Source: Streptomyces prunicolor NBRC 13075 (GTDB taxonomy: Bacteria > Actinomycetota > Actinomycetes > Streptomycetales > Streptomycetaceae). From it: DNA of 64,000 bases. Positions 51,223-59,573 of the stretch are shown piece by piece. The notes beneath the pieces were generated by a model that saw only the letters and a program-made list of their open reading frames with translations, was not told the origin of the DNA and did not search any database. Location of the stretch: contig NZ_BARF01000047.1 of assembly GCF_000367365.1 (NCBI RefSeq), positions 62,001 to 126,000 on the forward strand, read 5' to 3'. How positions within the stretch are numbered: the stretch's first letter is position 1; each line of letters starts with the position of its first letter. The translations under genes were made by a program, and so were the position numbers.

Positions 51223-53029
51223 ACCGGAGTTGGGGGACGGGGAAGGCGACGGTACGAAGTCCGGGGCACGCGTCCGTGCCAAAGTACCGCTGCGCAGAAG
51301 CCTGTTGGTCCGGCTGCTGGCCACCTCGGTGATGATCGCCGTCTGCTCGGTCGCCGCCACCGCCTGGCTGGCCGCCCGCACCACCAGCAGCGCCATCCAG
51401 CAGGAGCAGGGCCAACTCCTGTCCTCCGACACCGAGATCTACGACAGGGTGGTCGGCTACGCAGCCGTCCACCCGGACTGGAACGGCGTCGCCCCCACCC
51501 TGCGCCGCCTCGCCGAGCAGACCGGCCGCCGTATCACCCTGACCACCCAGAGCCGTCGTACCATCGCCGCGTCGTCCGCCACCACCGCCGCCCTCCCCGT
51601 CCGGGCCTCCGCCGTCGTCGACCCCCTGCACACCGACCCCGCCCTGCTGCCCGGCGGCGACACCGACCGGATCGACCCGCGGGCTGTCGGCCCGTACCGG
51701 CTGACGACCGCCGAGCCGAAGACCCTGCGCCAGTGGGCGGGCAAGATCGTCTCCTGTCTGCGCGTCACGACCGGTGCCGCGACCCTCGTCGGGGAGCCGA
51801 GCGGTCGCCCTTCCGTCAAGCTCCCCGACAGCGCCCTGGGGTCCTTCGTGGACGAGGGGTGCGGCCTCGACCAACTCAGCGCTCCCGTCCGGACCGAGAT
51901 CGGGCCGCTGAGCCGGGTCACCGCCATGGTCAACGACTGCCTGGAGCGCCAGAAGCAGCCCGAAGTGAAGTTGGCCATGGACTTCGTCATTCGTACGAGG
52001 GGCGACAGCCAGACCGCCCGGACCTGCCTCGACACCGCCCGCCGCGACCAGCTCACGCCCTACGTCGCTCCGGCCGCGCTGCTGTTCGTCACCACCCCGG
52101 CCGGCACGACGACCGCCCCCGTCTTCCGCTTCTCGTCCGCCAACACCGCCCGGATCGCCGGTGTCGCGGGGCTCGTGCTCCTGGTCACCGTGGCCGTCAC
52201 CGTCGTCGTCGGCACCCGCCTTGTCAGGCCGCTGCGCGCGCTGGCCGATGCGGCCCGCCGCCCCGTGGAGGAGCACCAGCGGGTGCCGGTCACCACCAAC
52301 GACGAGATCGGCCATCTCGCCGCCGCCTTCAACGACCTCGCCCAGCGCCGCGAGCGCGTGGAGGGCCGGCGCAAGGAGATGGTCAGCGATGTCGCGCACG
52401 AACTGCGCACCCCGCTCAGCACCATCCGCAGCTGGCTCGAAGCGGTCCAGGACGGCGTCGCCACCTCCGACGAGGCCCTCGTCGACTCCCTGCTCGAAGA
52501 GGCGCTGCTGCTCCAGCACATCGTCGACGACCTCCAGGACCTCGCGGAGGCCGACGCGGGCCAGCTGCGCATCCACCCCGAGCCCCTCCTCGTACGCGAC
52601 CTCCTCGACCACGTCACCACCGCCCACCTCGGCCGCGCCGAGACCGCGGGCGTCACCCTCACCACCCGCACGGACGGCGACCCCGAACTGTCCGGCGATC
52701 CCGTACGGCTGCGGCAGGTCGTCGGCAACCTGGTCTCCAACGCGCTACGGCACACCCCGCCCGGCGGCCGCGTCACCCTGTACGCCCGACAGACCGCGGA
52801 CCACGTCACGATCGAGGTCGCCGACACCGGCACCGGTATCCCCGCCGAGGACCTGCCCCGGGTCTTCGACCGCTTCTGGCGCGCCGAGAAGTCCCGCAGC
52901 CGCCGCACCGGCGGCAGCGGTCTGGGCCTCGCCATCGTGCGCCGGCTGACCGAGACGCACGGCGGGACGGTGACGGTGGTCAGCACGGTCGGCGTCGGCA
53001 CGGTCTTCACCGTCCGCCTCCCCCTGTGA
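51212..53029 (+). CDS. Sensor histidine kinase
   Basis: 605 residues. First membrane span near 30-50, an extracytoplasmic sensor domain of about 250 residues with several Cys, a second span around 310-335 and a HAMP linker. Then come the H box SDVAHELRTPLSTIR with His396, N box GNLVSNALRHTPPGG, G1 VADTGTGIP and G2 SGLGLAIVRRL. GTG start, translated from within the response-regulator gene. The signal is unknown; with the exporter gone, the pair may be orphaned. Confidence 0.92.
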   Translation: MRTEPELGDGEGDGTKSGARVRAKVPLRRSLLVRLLATSVMIAVCSVAATAWLAARTTSSAIQQEQGQLLSSDTEIYDRVVGYAAVHPDWNGVAPTLRRLAEQTGRRITLTTQSRRTIAASSATTAALPVRASAVVDPLHTDPALLPGGDTDRIDPRAVGPYRLTTAEPKTLRQWAGKIVSCLRVTTGAATLVGEPSGRPSVKLPDSALGSFVDEGCGLDQLSAPVRTEIGPLSRVTAMVNDCLERQKQPEVKLAMDFVIRTRGDSQTARTCLDTARRDQLTPYVAPAALLFVTTPAGTTTAPVFRFSSANTARIAGVAGLVLLVTVAVTVVVGTRLVRPLRALADAARRPVEEHQRVPVTTNDEIGHLAAAFNDLAQRRERVEGRRKEMVSDVAHELRTPLSTIRSWLEAVQDGVATSDEALVDSLLEEALLLQHIVDDLQDLAEADAGQLRIHPEPLLVRDLLDHVTTAHLGRAETAGVTLTTRTDGDPELSGDPVRLRQVVGNLVSNALRHTPPGGRVTLYARQTADHVTIEVADTGTGIPAEDLPRVFDRFWRAEKSRSRRTGGSGLGLAIVRRLTETHGGTVTVVSTVGVGTVFTVRLPL

Positions 53030-53065
53030 GCCATTCCCCGTGTGAGCCCCCCGTGTGAGCCCCTC

Positions 53066-54130
53066 TCAGCTCACGGCGTCCGGCGGTGGCAGCCGCATCC
53101 CCGCCAGGTCCGCCGGGACCGGGGTGTCCGGGCGGAAGAACGGTTCCGAGGGCCCGTCCTGGGCGTTGGCGGGCGCGTCGGTGAGCCGGAACCGGTCGCG
53201 CAGTCGGCCGTAGAAATCGGTCGGGCGCAGGCGGACGAGGCGGACGCGCTGGGGGGCGCGGAAGACGCCGATCCAGTCGCCGGGGTCCAGGACGCCGCGG
53301 AGTTGGCCGTCGACGCTGACGATGGCCTGGCCGGAGTGGGGCAGGACGCGCAGGCCGACCGGTTCGTCGGGGGCGGCGATCACGCTGCGGTTGAACGTCA
53401 TGTGCGGGGCGATCGGCGTGAAGACGACGGCGTCCATGTGGGGCGACAGGACCGGTCCACCGGCGGCGAAGCTGTAGGCCGTGGACCCGGTGGGGGTGGC
53501 GACGGCGAGCGCGTCGGCGGAGTAGGTCGCCAGCAGTCGTCCGGCGAGGTAGACACCGACGCCGACCTGTCGGTCGCGGGCGAGTTTCTCCAGTACGACG
53601 TCGTTGAGGGCGATGACGTCCAGCGCACAGCCCCAACCGCCGCCCTCCGTGGTCTCCGGCCGGACCTGCGGCGGCGGCAGCGCGGGGCCGCGGCCGTAGC
53701 GCAGCAGGGCCTCCATCTCCTCGGGGATGTCCAGCGGGCGGGAGGCGCGCATGGTCAGCGTCATGCGCTCCTCCACGATGGCCCGCCCCTCGTGCACGGC
53801 GTCGAGGGCCTCGCCGATGTCGCAGGCCGGGACCTCGGTGAGGAAGCCGACCTTGCCGAGGTCGACGCCGAGGACGTCGGCGCCGCTCTTGACGGCGATG
53901 CGGGCGCCGCGCAGGAAGGTGCCGTCGCCGCCGAGGGTGACGACGAGGTCGGGGTTGCCCGCCGCCTCGGCCTCCTCGCGTCCGGTACGGCGGTGCTGGT
54001 CCTTGCCCCACACGTCGATCTCCGTGCAGCGGACGTCGTGCGCCTCGCTCCAGGCGTGCACGGCGGCCGCCGCGTCCCGGGCGGTCTCGCGTCCCTGGTG
54101 GACGACGAGGCCGATACGGCGTACGGGCAT
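53066..54130 (-). CDS. nadK: NAD kinase (ATP-NAD kinase family)
   Basis: 354 residues. LVVTLGGDGTFLRGAR carries the GGDGT motif; GKVGFLTEV, LNDVVLEKLARDRQVGVGVY, TPTGSTAYSFAAGGPVLSP and RVLPHSGQAIVSVDGQ are the conserved blocks. It phosphorylates NAD to NADP. It is longer than the usual ~300 residues because of a central insert and a C-terminal extension, so it may be a second, non-housekeeping copy (inference). GGAGGAG precedes the ATG. Confidence 0.85.
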   Translation of the reverse strand: MPVRRIGLVVHQGRETARDAAAAVHAWSEAHDVRCTEIDVWGKDQHRRTGREEAEAAGNPDLVVTLGGDGTFLRGARIAVKSGADVLGVDLGKVGFLTEVPACDIGEALDAVHEGRAIVEERMTLTMRASRPLDIPEEMEALLRYGRGPALPPPQVRPETTEGGGWGCALDVIALNDVVLEKLARDRQVGVGVYLAGRLLATYSADALAVATPTGSTAYSFAAGGPVLSPHMDAVVFTPIAPHMTFNRSVIAAPDEPVGLRVLPHSGQAIVSVDGQLRGVLDPGDWIGVFRAPQRVRLVRLRPTDFYGRLRDRFRLTDAPANAQDGPSEPFFRPDTPVPADLAGMRLPPPDAVS

Positions 54131-54158
54131 GGGCTCCTCCGTGGAATGCGGTGAGGGG

Positions 54159-55124
54159 TCAGGGGGTGCGGAGTTCGGCGGCGAGTGCGGGGCGTTCGTC
54201 GGGCGGGACCAGGCTGAGCACGATCTTCCCGCGCGTGTGCCGCTGCTGCACCTGCCGGTAGGCCTCCTGGACCTGTTCCAGCGGGTAGACCTGGCTAATG
54301 GGGACGGTGAGTTGCCCCTTGGAGACCAGTTCGGCCAGTTCGGCGACCAGTTGAGGGGCGAAGACGTCCTCCTGGGCCCTGCTGCGTACGCCGTAGCGGG
54401 CTACGGCCCGGCCGTCCGCGAGGGTGTTGATGCGCTGCGGGGCCACGCCCAGCGCGATGGCGATGTCGACGTTGCCCTGGCCGAAGGTGTCGACGAACGC
54501 GTCGATCCCGTCGGGTGCGGCGGCCTTCAGCCGGTCGACGAGGCCGGGGCCGTGCTCGACGGGGACGACGCCGAGCGAGCGCAGGAACTCGGCGTTGTGC
54601 GGTCCTGCGGTGCCGATGACGTGCGCGCCCCGCAGCCGCGCCAGCTGCACGGCGAGCGAGCCGACCCCGCCGGCCGCGCCGGACACCACGACGGTGTCCC
54701 CGGCTTCCAGGTCTACGGCGTCGACGGCGGCCCATGCCGTCACCCCGACCGCGGACAGCGGCGCGGCGGCTTCCCAGCTGATGTCGGCGGGCTTGGGGGC
54801 GAGGACATCGGCGGGCGAGACGACGTAGTCGGCCTGCGCCCTTCGGGGCAGATAGCCGATGACCTCGTCACCGACGGCGAACTCGCTTACGCCGTCGCCG
54901 AGTTCGGCGACCCAGCCGGCGAAGTCGTTGCCCTGCCCCTCGGGGAAGACGGCCGGCCACATGTCCGCGAAGACGCCCTGCCGGATGCCGGCCTCGCCGG
55001 GGTTGACCCCGGCGACGACGACACGGACGAGTACTTCCCCGGGGCCCGCCTTCGGTCGCGGCACCTCTACGACCTCCAGCACCTCCGGGCCGCCGTAGCG
55101 CGAGAACTTCACTGCTCGGGGCAT
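54159..55124 (-). CDS. NADP-dependent quinone/zinc-less alcohol oxidoreductase (MDR)
   Basis: 321 residues. GroES-like N-terminus (RAVKFSRYGGPEVLEVVEVPRP, VNPGEAGIRQG), no catalytic zinc ligands, and the Rossmann segment VVVSGAAGGVGSLAVQLARLRGAHVIGT. It belongs with quinone oxidoreductases/enoyl reductases of the medium-chain superfamily. It is 28 bp from the NAD kinase gene and co-directional, so NADP supply and use may be coordinated. ATG 55124 is preferred to 55145. Confidence 0.86.
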   Translation of the reverse strand: MPRAVKFSRYGGPEVLEVVEVPRPKAGPGEVLVRVVVAGVNPGEAGIRQGVFADMWPAVFPEGQGNDFAGWVAELGDGVSEFAVGDEVIGYLPRRAQADYVVSPADVLAPKPADISWEAAAPLSAVGVTAWAAVDAVDLEAGDTVVVSGAAGGVGSLAVQLARLRGAHVIGTAGPHNAEFLRSLGVVPVEHGPGLVDRLKAAAPDGIDAFVDTFGQGNVDIAIALGVAPQRINTLADGRAVARYGVRSRAQEDVFAPQLVAELAELVSKGQLTVPISQVYPLEQVQEAYRQVQQRHTRGKIVLSLVPPDERPALAAELRTP

Positions 55125-55158
55125 GGTCGAGTCTCCAGTGTCCAAGGGATCCGGTGGC

Positions 55159-55217
55159 TTACAGGCGATTCCGCGGGTTCACAGAAGGTTCCGTGGGCTT
55201 ACAGAAGGTACTGCCAC
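55159..55217. repeat. 20-bp tandem repeat, three copies, at the flavin reductase 3' end
   Basis: Units begin ttacaggcgattccg (55159), tcacagaaggttccg (55179) and ttacagaaggtactg (55199). The third contains the flavin-reductase stop codon (TTA on this strand). The array looks like repeated duplication of the gene's own last codons. Confidence 0.7.
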
Positions 55218-55765
55218 TTGGTCATGCGGTCCTGGAGATCGACGGTCGGGCCGTCGAGCGTGAAGGTGCCGTCGCCGCGGTGGTGGAACAGGCGCGGGAC
55301 GGGCTGCGTTGGATCGGTCCAAGCCCGCACCGGCTCCAGAAGGAACAGGCTGTAGGGGGCGACGAGGCTGGTGTCGGCGACCCTGCACTCGATGTTGGCG
55401 AAGCACTCCGCGACGAGCGGTGCCTGGACCTTCTCGCCGTCCACGGCGGTCAGGTCGAACTCCTCGAACTTGTCGACGTCCACGCCCGAGCAATTGCCGA
55501 TGTCGACGACGGTGGCCGCCATGTCCGCCGTCGGGACGGAGACGACGCATTCGCCGGTCTCGACGAGCGCCTCGTAGCTGTGGTCCCAGGGGCCGATGGT
55601 GCACGCGATCAGCGGCGGGGCGTGGCGGACCATCATGTTGAACCCGTTGGTCATCACGTTCGGGACGCCCCGGTGCCGGGTGGTGACCAGGATGACGGGA
55701 CCGGGTTCGATCAACCGGTGCACCTGGTCCAGGGGGTGGGGCTGAAGGTCCTGCACGGTGATCAT
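55199..55765 (-). CDS. Flavin reductase-like FMN-binding protein
   Basis: 188 residues of the flavin reductase domain family. RLIEPGPVILVTTRHRGVPNVMTNGFNMMV (FMN phosphate-binding region), CTIGPWDHSYEALVETGECVVSVP and the mid-protein IGNCSGVDVDKF motif with Cys are visible. It probably reduces FMN/FAD or acts as a flavoprotein oxidoreductase. Same direction as the MDR and NAD kinase genes, in a redox-related group. Confidence 0.85.
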   Translation of the reverse strand: MITVQDLQPHPLDQVHRLIEPGPVILVTTRHRGVPNVMTNGFNMMVRHAPPLIACTIGPWDHSYEALVETGECVVSVPTADMAATVVDIGNCSGVDVDKFEEFDLTAVDGEKVQAPLVAECFANIECRVADTSLVAPYSLFLLEPVRAWTDPTQPVPRLFHHRGDGTFTLDGPTVDLQDRMTKWQYLL

Positions 55766-55922
55766 GCCCGCTCCCGACGCCGTACGGAGCGCGTCCCGGC
55801 GGCGGGGCCGGCGCGCTGTCTGCCGCTTCGAGTCTCGGCAGACGGCTCGCCGGTATGAAGGCCGCGGTTTTCCTGGGTGCGGGAGGACCAGTCTCGGCTT
55901 ACGTGCTTGTGTTCGCCTTGGC

Positions 55923-56771
55923 CTACGTGTTCGTGTTCGCGCCGGCCTTCTTCGGCGCGGTGGCCAGCGCCCTCAGTGTCTCGAAGGCGGCCGCGGTCGG
56001 ACCGGCCGGTTCGGCTTGGTAGACGACGAGTTGCTGATGCGGGGCGCCGTTCACCGTGAACGCGGCGAAGGCGATGTGCAGGTCGCCGACATCCGGGTGC
56101 TTGAGGTGCTTGCCTTCCTGGGACTTGCTCTTGACGTCGTGCAGCCGCCAGATACCGGCGAACTCCTCGCTCTCCGCGGACAGTTCCTCAACTACCTCTG
56201 CAATACGGGCGGATTCGGGATCGTGGCCGTAGGCAGCCCGGAGTTCGGCGACACAGGAATGCGCGGCCCGGTCCCATTCCTGGTAGAACTCACGCCCCGC
56301 CGGGTCGACGAACACATTGCGGGCCAGGTTGTCGAACGTCTCGAATCCGCTGTGCAGCGCCGTGGCGAGGGAGTTGCCCGCGAGAATGTCGAGGGCGGGG
56401 CCGAGAACGAACGCCGGGGTGTGCTCCCAGCCGTCCATCAACTGCAGCAACTGCGTGCTGACTTCCGCCTCGCCCCGGTCGTGCGGGCGCTGCGAGGGCG
56501 TCAGGCAGAGGCGGTTGAGATGGTCGGCGGACTCCGCGTCCAGCTTCAGCGCCTGTGCCACGGCCTCCAGGACCTGCGAGGACGGGCTGTTCTCGCGTCC
56601 CTGCTCCAGCCTGATGTAGTAGTCGGAGCTGACTCCGGCGAGCAGCGCGACCTCTTCCCTGCGCAGTCCCGGCACCCGGCGTCGGCCGTATTCCGGCAGA
56701 CCGACGTCCTGGGGCTTGAGGGCCTCGCGGCGAGCCCGGAGGAAATCTCCCAAAGGGGTGCCATTGCTCAT
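55923..56771 (-). CDS. HTH/MmyB-type transcriptional regulator (1)
   Basis: 282 residues. Xre-like HTH with RRRVPGLRREEVALLAGVSSDYYIRLEQGRE at about 30-60, then the MmyB-like ligand-binding domain (LMDGWEHTPAFVLGPALDILAGNSLA, LHDVKSKSQEGKHLKHPDVGDL). Such regulators commonly sit beside the SDR or oxidoreductase gene that they repress. It is divergent from a paralogue 112 bp away; both probably share this promoter region. Confidence 0.88.
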   Translation of the reverse strand: MSNGTPLGDFLRARREALKPQDVGLPEYGRRRVPGLRREEVALLAGVSSDYYIRLEQGRENSPSSQVLEAVAQALKLDAESADHLNRLCLTPSQRPHDRGEAEVSTQLLQLMDGWEHTPAFVLGPALDILAGNSLATALHSGFETFDNLARNVFVDPAGREFYQEWDRAAHSCVAELRAAYGHDPESARIAEVVEELSAESEEFAGIWRLHDVKSKSQEGKHLKHPDVGDLHIAFAAFTVNGAPHQQLVVYQAEPAGPTAAAFETLRALATAPKKAGANTNT

Positions 56772-56883
56772 GCGGCAAGACTAGATGCTTTTCGACCGGT
56801 GAGCCGGGGAGCCGTGATCCTGGGTACGACGCACCCACCGTCGGCAGAACTTCTCCGGGCGTTTTCCGCCTAGCCTCGACGGT

Positions 56884-57741
56884 ATGTACAACGACACGCG
56901 CCCCGACCCGGTGGAAGGGCTGGGTCAGTTCCTCCGCTCCCGCCGGGAACGGGTCGGCCCCACCGAGGTAGGGCTGTCCGGCTCCGGCCGGCGACGGGTG
57001 CCCGGGCTGCGCCGTGACGAGGTCGCGACGCTCGCCGGGGTCAGCCCGAGCTACTACAGCAGACTTGAGCAAGGTCGTGAACTCAGCCCGTCCGTACGGG
57101 TGTTGGAGGCCATGGCCCGCGTGCTGCGCCTGACCGAGGAGGACCGGCTCGAACTGTTCCGGCTGGCGCGGCCCACGGACCGTCGTACGAAGTCGCCGTC
57201 CCGGGTCGAGCGCGTGCACCCGCATCTGCGGCAGCTGATCGAGAGCTGGACCAGGACGCCGGCCTTCATCATCGGCCACGCCCAGGACCTGCTGGCGACC
57301 AACGCCCTCGCCGACGCCCTCTACCGCGACTTCGCCCAGCACGACAACGTGCTGCGCATGCTCTTCCTGGATCCGGCGGCGAAGACGTTCTACCGGAGCC
57401 CGGAGCGGGCCAAGGACCGTGCTGTCGCCGATCTCCAGCAGACCGCGGCGAGCACGCCGGAGGATCCCCGCGTGCTGGAACTCGTCGGCGAACTGTCCGT
57501 GCGCAGCGGCGAGTTCCGCTCGCTGTGGGCCCGTGAGTACACCCGGGTCCCGCCCTACGAGGTCAAGCGGATGCGGCATTCCGTGGTGGGGGACCTTGAG
57601 TTGCGGCACGAAGCGCTCAACATCCGCAGCGCACCCGGGCAGCAGCTGATCATCTTGCAGGCGGAGCCGGACTCGCCCTCGGCGGACGGCCTGGCGCTGC
57701 TGGGTTCGCTCAGCGCGCCCGAGGTGCAGGACGCGCGGTAA
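56884..57741 (+). CDS. HTH/MmyB-type transcriptional regulator (2)
   Basis: 285 residues, a paralogue of the divergent neighbour. HTH RRRVPGLRRDEVATLAGVSPSYYSRLEQGRE; MmyB domain LIESWTRTPAFIIGHAQDLLATNALA and EYTRVPPYEVKRMRHSVVGDL. The two differ mainly in the ligand domain. The gene ends just before the 9-bp minisatellite. Possible targets are the SDRs further right (inference). Confidence 0.88.
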   Translation: MYNDTRPDPVEGLGQFLRSRRERVGPTEVGLSGSGRRRVPGLRRDEVATLAGVSPSYYSRLEQGRELSPSVRVLEAMARVLRLTEEDRLELFRLARPTDRRTKSPSRVERVHPHLRQLIESWTRTPAFIIGHAQDLLATNALADALYRDFAQHDNVLRMLFLDPAAKTFYRSPERAKDRAVADLQQTAASTPEDPRVLELVGELSVRSGEFRSLWAREYTRVPPYEVKRMRHSVVGDLELRHEALNIRSAPGQQLIILQAEPDSPSADGLALLGSLSAPEVQDAR

Positions 57742-57757
57742 TATCCCGAGGTTACGA

Positions 57758-57829
57758 ATTACCGGGATTACCGGGATTACCGGGATTACCGGGATTACCG
57801 GGATTACCGGGATTACCGGGATTACCGGG
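57758..57829. repeat. 9-bp minisatellite, 8 perfect copies
   Basis: attaccggg repeated eight times without error. It lies between two convergent genes and the MarR gene's stop codon (57822-57824) is inside the last unit. Read leftward, one frame gives an endless Asn-Pro-Gly run and another gives a stop in every unit. Perfect copies imply recent expansion, so copy number should vary between strains. Confidence 0.95.
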
Positions 57830-58286
57830 AATCGCGCTCGACCGCTCCCAGTATCCGGTCCAGGAAATCGCCGAAAAGGCGCACCTCGTCCGAGGTGAGC
57901 GGGTCGAAGAAAAGCCGCCGTACGGTTTCCACATGGGTGGGTGCGGCGGCCTCGATCATTTCCCGGCCCTTTTCCGTGAGCCGCACCATCGAGCCGCGGG
58001 CGTCATCCGCGCAGGGCTCCCGCGTGACGAGCCCGCGCTTCTCCATGCGGCTGATCTGATGGGACAGTCGACTGCGCTCCCAGTCGACCTCGGCGCCGAG
58101 CTCCCGCGCGCGCAGCACGCCGCCGGCGGATTCGGACAGGGGCGCGAGGAGCGCGTAGTCGGCGGCCGAGAGGCCCGAATCCTGCTGCAACTGCTGGTCC
58201 TGGGCCCGTTGCAGCTCGCGGCGCACTCTCCGGTACTTCGCCCAGACGTCGGCCTGGTCGGGGGTGAGCCATCGGGGTTCGGACAT
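57822..58286 (-). CDS. MarR-family regulator
   Basis: 154 residues from ATG 58286 (MSEPRWLTPDQ); nine extra codons are possible. MarR winged helix: ELGAEVDWERSRLSHQISRMEKRGLVTRE, then DDARGSMVRLTEKGREM. Helices at both ends would form the dimer interface. Divergent from the SDR at 58462, with a TGACATGTCA palindrome between them. Its last codons and stop fall in the 9-bp minisatellite. Confidence 0.9.
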   Translation of the reverse strand: MSEPRWLTPDQADVWAKYRRVRRELQRAQDQQLQQDSGLSAADYALLAPLSESAGGVLRARELGAEVDWERSRLSHQISRMEKRGLVTREPCADDARGSMVRLTEKGREMIEAAAPTHVETVRRLFFDPLTSDEVRLFGDFLDRILGAVERDSR

Positions 58287-58306
58287 GACTTCACCGTAGC
58301 AGCTTG

Positions 58307-58317
58307 TTGACATGTCA
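58307..58317. promoter_or_regulatory. TTGACATGTCA palindrome, candidate MarR operator
   Basis: TGACATGTCA is a perfect 10-bp palindrome, 21 bp upstream of the MarR ATG and in the intergenic region shared with the SDR gene. TTGACA also looks like a -35 on the plus strand. Related sites occur at 60445-60486. Confidence 0.5.
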
Positions 58318-58461
58318 CCGACTTCGCCGGTAAACGCCCGTTCCTGGGTGTGGGACTCCCAGGAAAACCGCTGCCTTCATAGCTCCGTTCCGGAGGGACA
58401 GACTCGTACTCGTCAACAAGAAATCCCCCCACAAGGGGAAGCGACGAAAGAGGTTTTCCCC

Positions 58462-59304
58462 ATGGCTACGTGGTTTGTCACCGGCGCCTCCCGTGGAATC
58501 GGCGCGGAAATCGCCCGGGCCGCGCTGGCAGGCGGTAACAATGTCGTGGTCGCCGTACGGAATCCGGAGCGGGTGCCCGACGACCTGAAGAAGTCCGACA
58601 ACGTGTTCGCGGTCGCCCTGGACGTGACGGACAACGACAGCATCCCGCAGGCGGTCGAGGCCGCGGTGGAGCGCTTCGGCGGTATCGACGTCCTGGTGAA
58701 CAACGCCGGCCGCGGGCTGCTCGGCGCGCTGGAGGAGATCACCGACGCGGAGGCGCGGTCGCTGTTCGACCTCAATGTCTTCGGCCTGATCAACGTCACC
58801 CGCGCCGCCCTGCCCGTCATGCGCAAGCAGGGCTCCGGCAAGCTCGTGCACATCGGGTCCCGCTCGGGCTTCGAGGGCGAGCCCGGTGTCAGCCTGTACT
58901 CCGCGTCGAAGTTCGCGGTCGCCGGGATCAGCGAGGCGCTCTCCGCCGAGATGGCGCCGTTCGGGATCCAGTCGATGGTGGTCGAACCGGGCGTCTTCCG
59001 CACCGACTTCCTCGACTCCAGCTCCCTCTCGGTCGCCGCGAACCGTATCGCCGACTACGACGACACCCCGGCCCACGTGACGCTCGACTGGATCGACCGG
59101 GCCAACCACACGCAGCTCGGTGACCCCGTCCTGGGCGCCGCGCTCATCGTCGAGGTCACCAGCACGGAGAAGCTGCCCACGCATCTCTACCTCGGCCGCG
59201 ACACCCTGGAGCGGCTGGAGGTCAAGTACCGGCAGGTGCAGGACGATCTGGCCCCGTGGCGCGAGAAGTCCGCGGCCACCGGGCACGACGACGCCGCCGC
59301 CTGA
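58462..59304 (+). CDS. SDR-family oxidoreductase
   Basis: 280 residues. WFVTGASRGIGAEIARAAL, VLVNNAGRGLLG, catalytic Ser in HIGSRSGFEG, YSASKFAV (Tyr/Lys) and the VVEPGVFRTDFLD segment define a classical SDR. This subgroup is common beside MarR or TetR genes and has no assigned substrate. Divergent from the MarR regulator, which probably represses it. Confidence 0.88.
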   Translation: MATWFVTGASRGIGAEIARAALAGGNNVVVAVRNPERVPDDLKKSDNVFAVALDVTDNDSIPQAVEAAVERFGGIDVLVNNAGRGLLGALEEITDAEARSLFDLNVFGLINVTRAALPVMRKQGSGKLVHIGSRSGFEGEPGVSLYSASKFAVAGISEALSAEMAPFGIQSMVVEPGVFRTDFLDSSSLSVAANRIADYDDTPAHVTLDWIDRANHTQLGDPVLGAALIVEVTSTEKLPTHLYLGRDTLERLEVKYRQVQDDLAPWREKSAATGHDDAAA

Positions 59305-59326
59305 CGCACAACGGGCGCCCAGGCCG

Positions 59327-59529
59327 GACGAGTTCGGGCGCCTGGGCCCGACGAGTTCGGGCCAAGTTCGCAGGCCTGGGCTCGACGAGTTCGGGCGCGC
59401 CCGCGCCGGCCACCACCCGAAACACCTGCCATCCCCGAAACACCTGCCATCCCCGCCGCACCTGCCGCACCTGCCGCACCTGGCGCACCTGGCGCACCTG
59501 GCGCACCTGACTCACCAGCCGCATCTGAC
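59327..59529. repeat. Three different micro-repeat arrays in one intergenic region
   Basis: Between the SDR genes lie three arrays. First, three copies of cgacgagttcggg around 59327-59394. Second, two perfect 18-bp units ccgaaacacctgccatcc at 59417-59434 and 59435-59452. Third, eight 9-bp units of the gcacctg(c/g)c type at 59458-59529, decaying at the right end. No gene is supported here. Confidence 0.85.
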
Positions 59530-59573
59530 TCACCGTCAAACCCCTTCCCTATCTCAGTGATTGAGGTTCCGTG

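Noticed and set aside
57758..57829. CRISPR-like array
   Set aside because: The repeats are contiguous 9-bp units with no spacers, so this is a minisatellite.
59222..59539. Minus-strand frame with a Gln-Val-Arg repeat protein
   Set aside because: Produced entirely by the 9-bp and 18-bp micro-repeats; no start context and no homologous domain.
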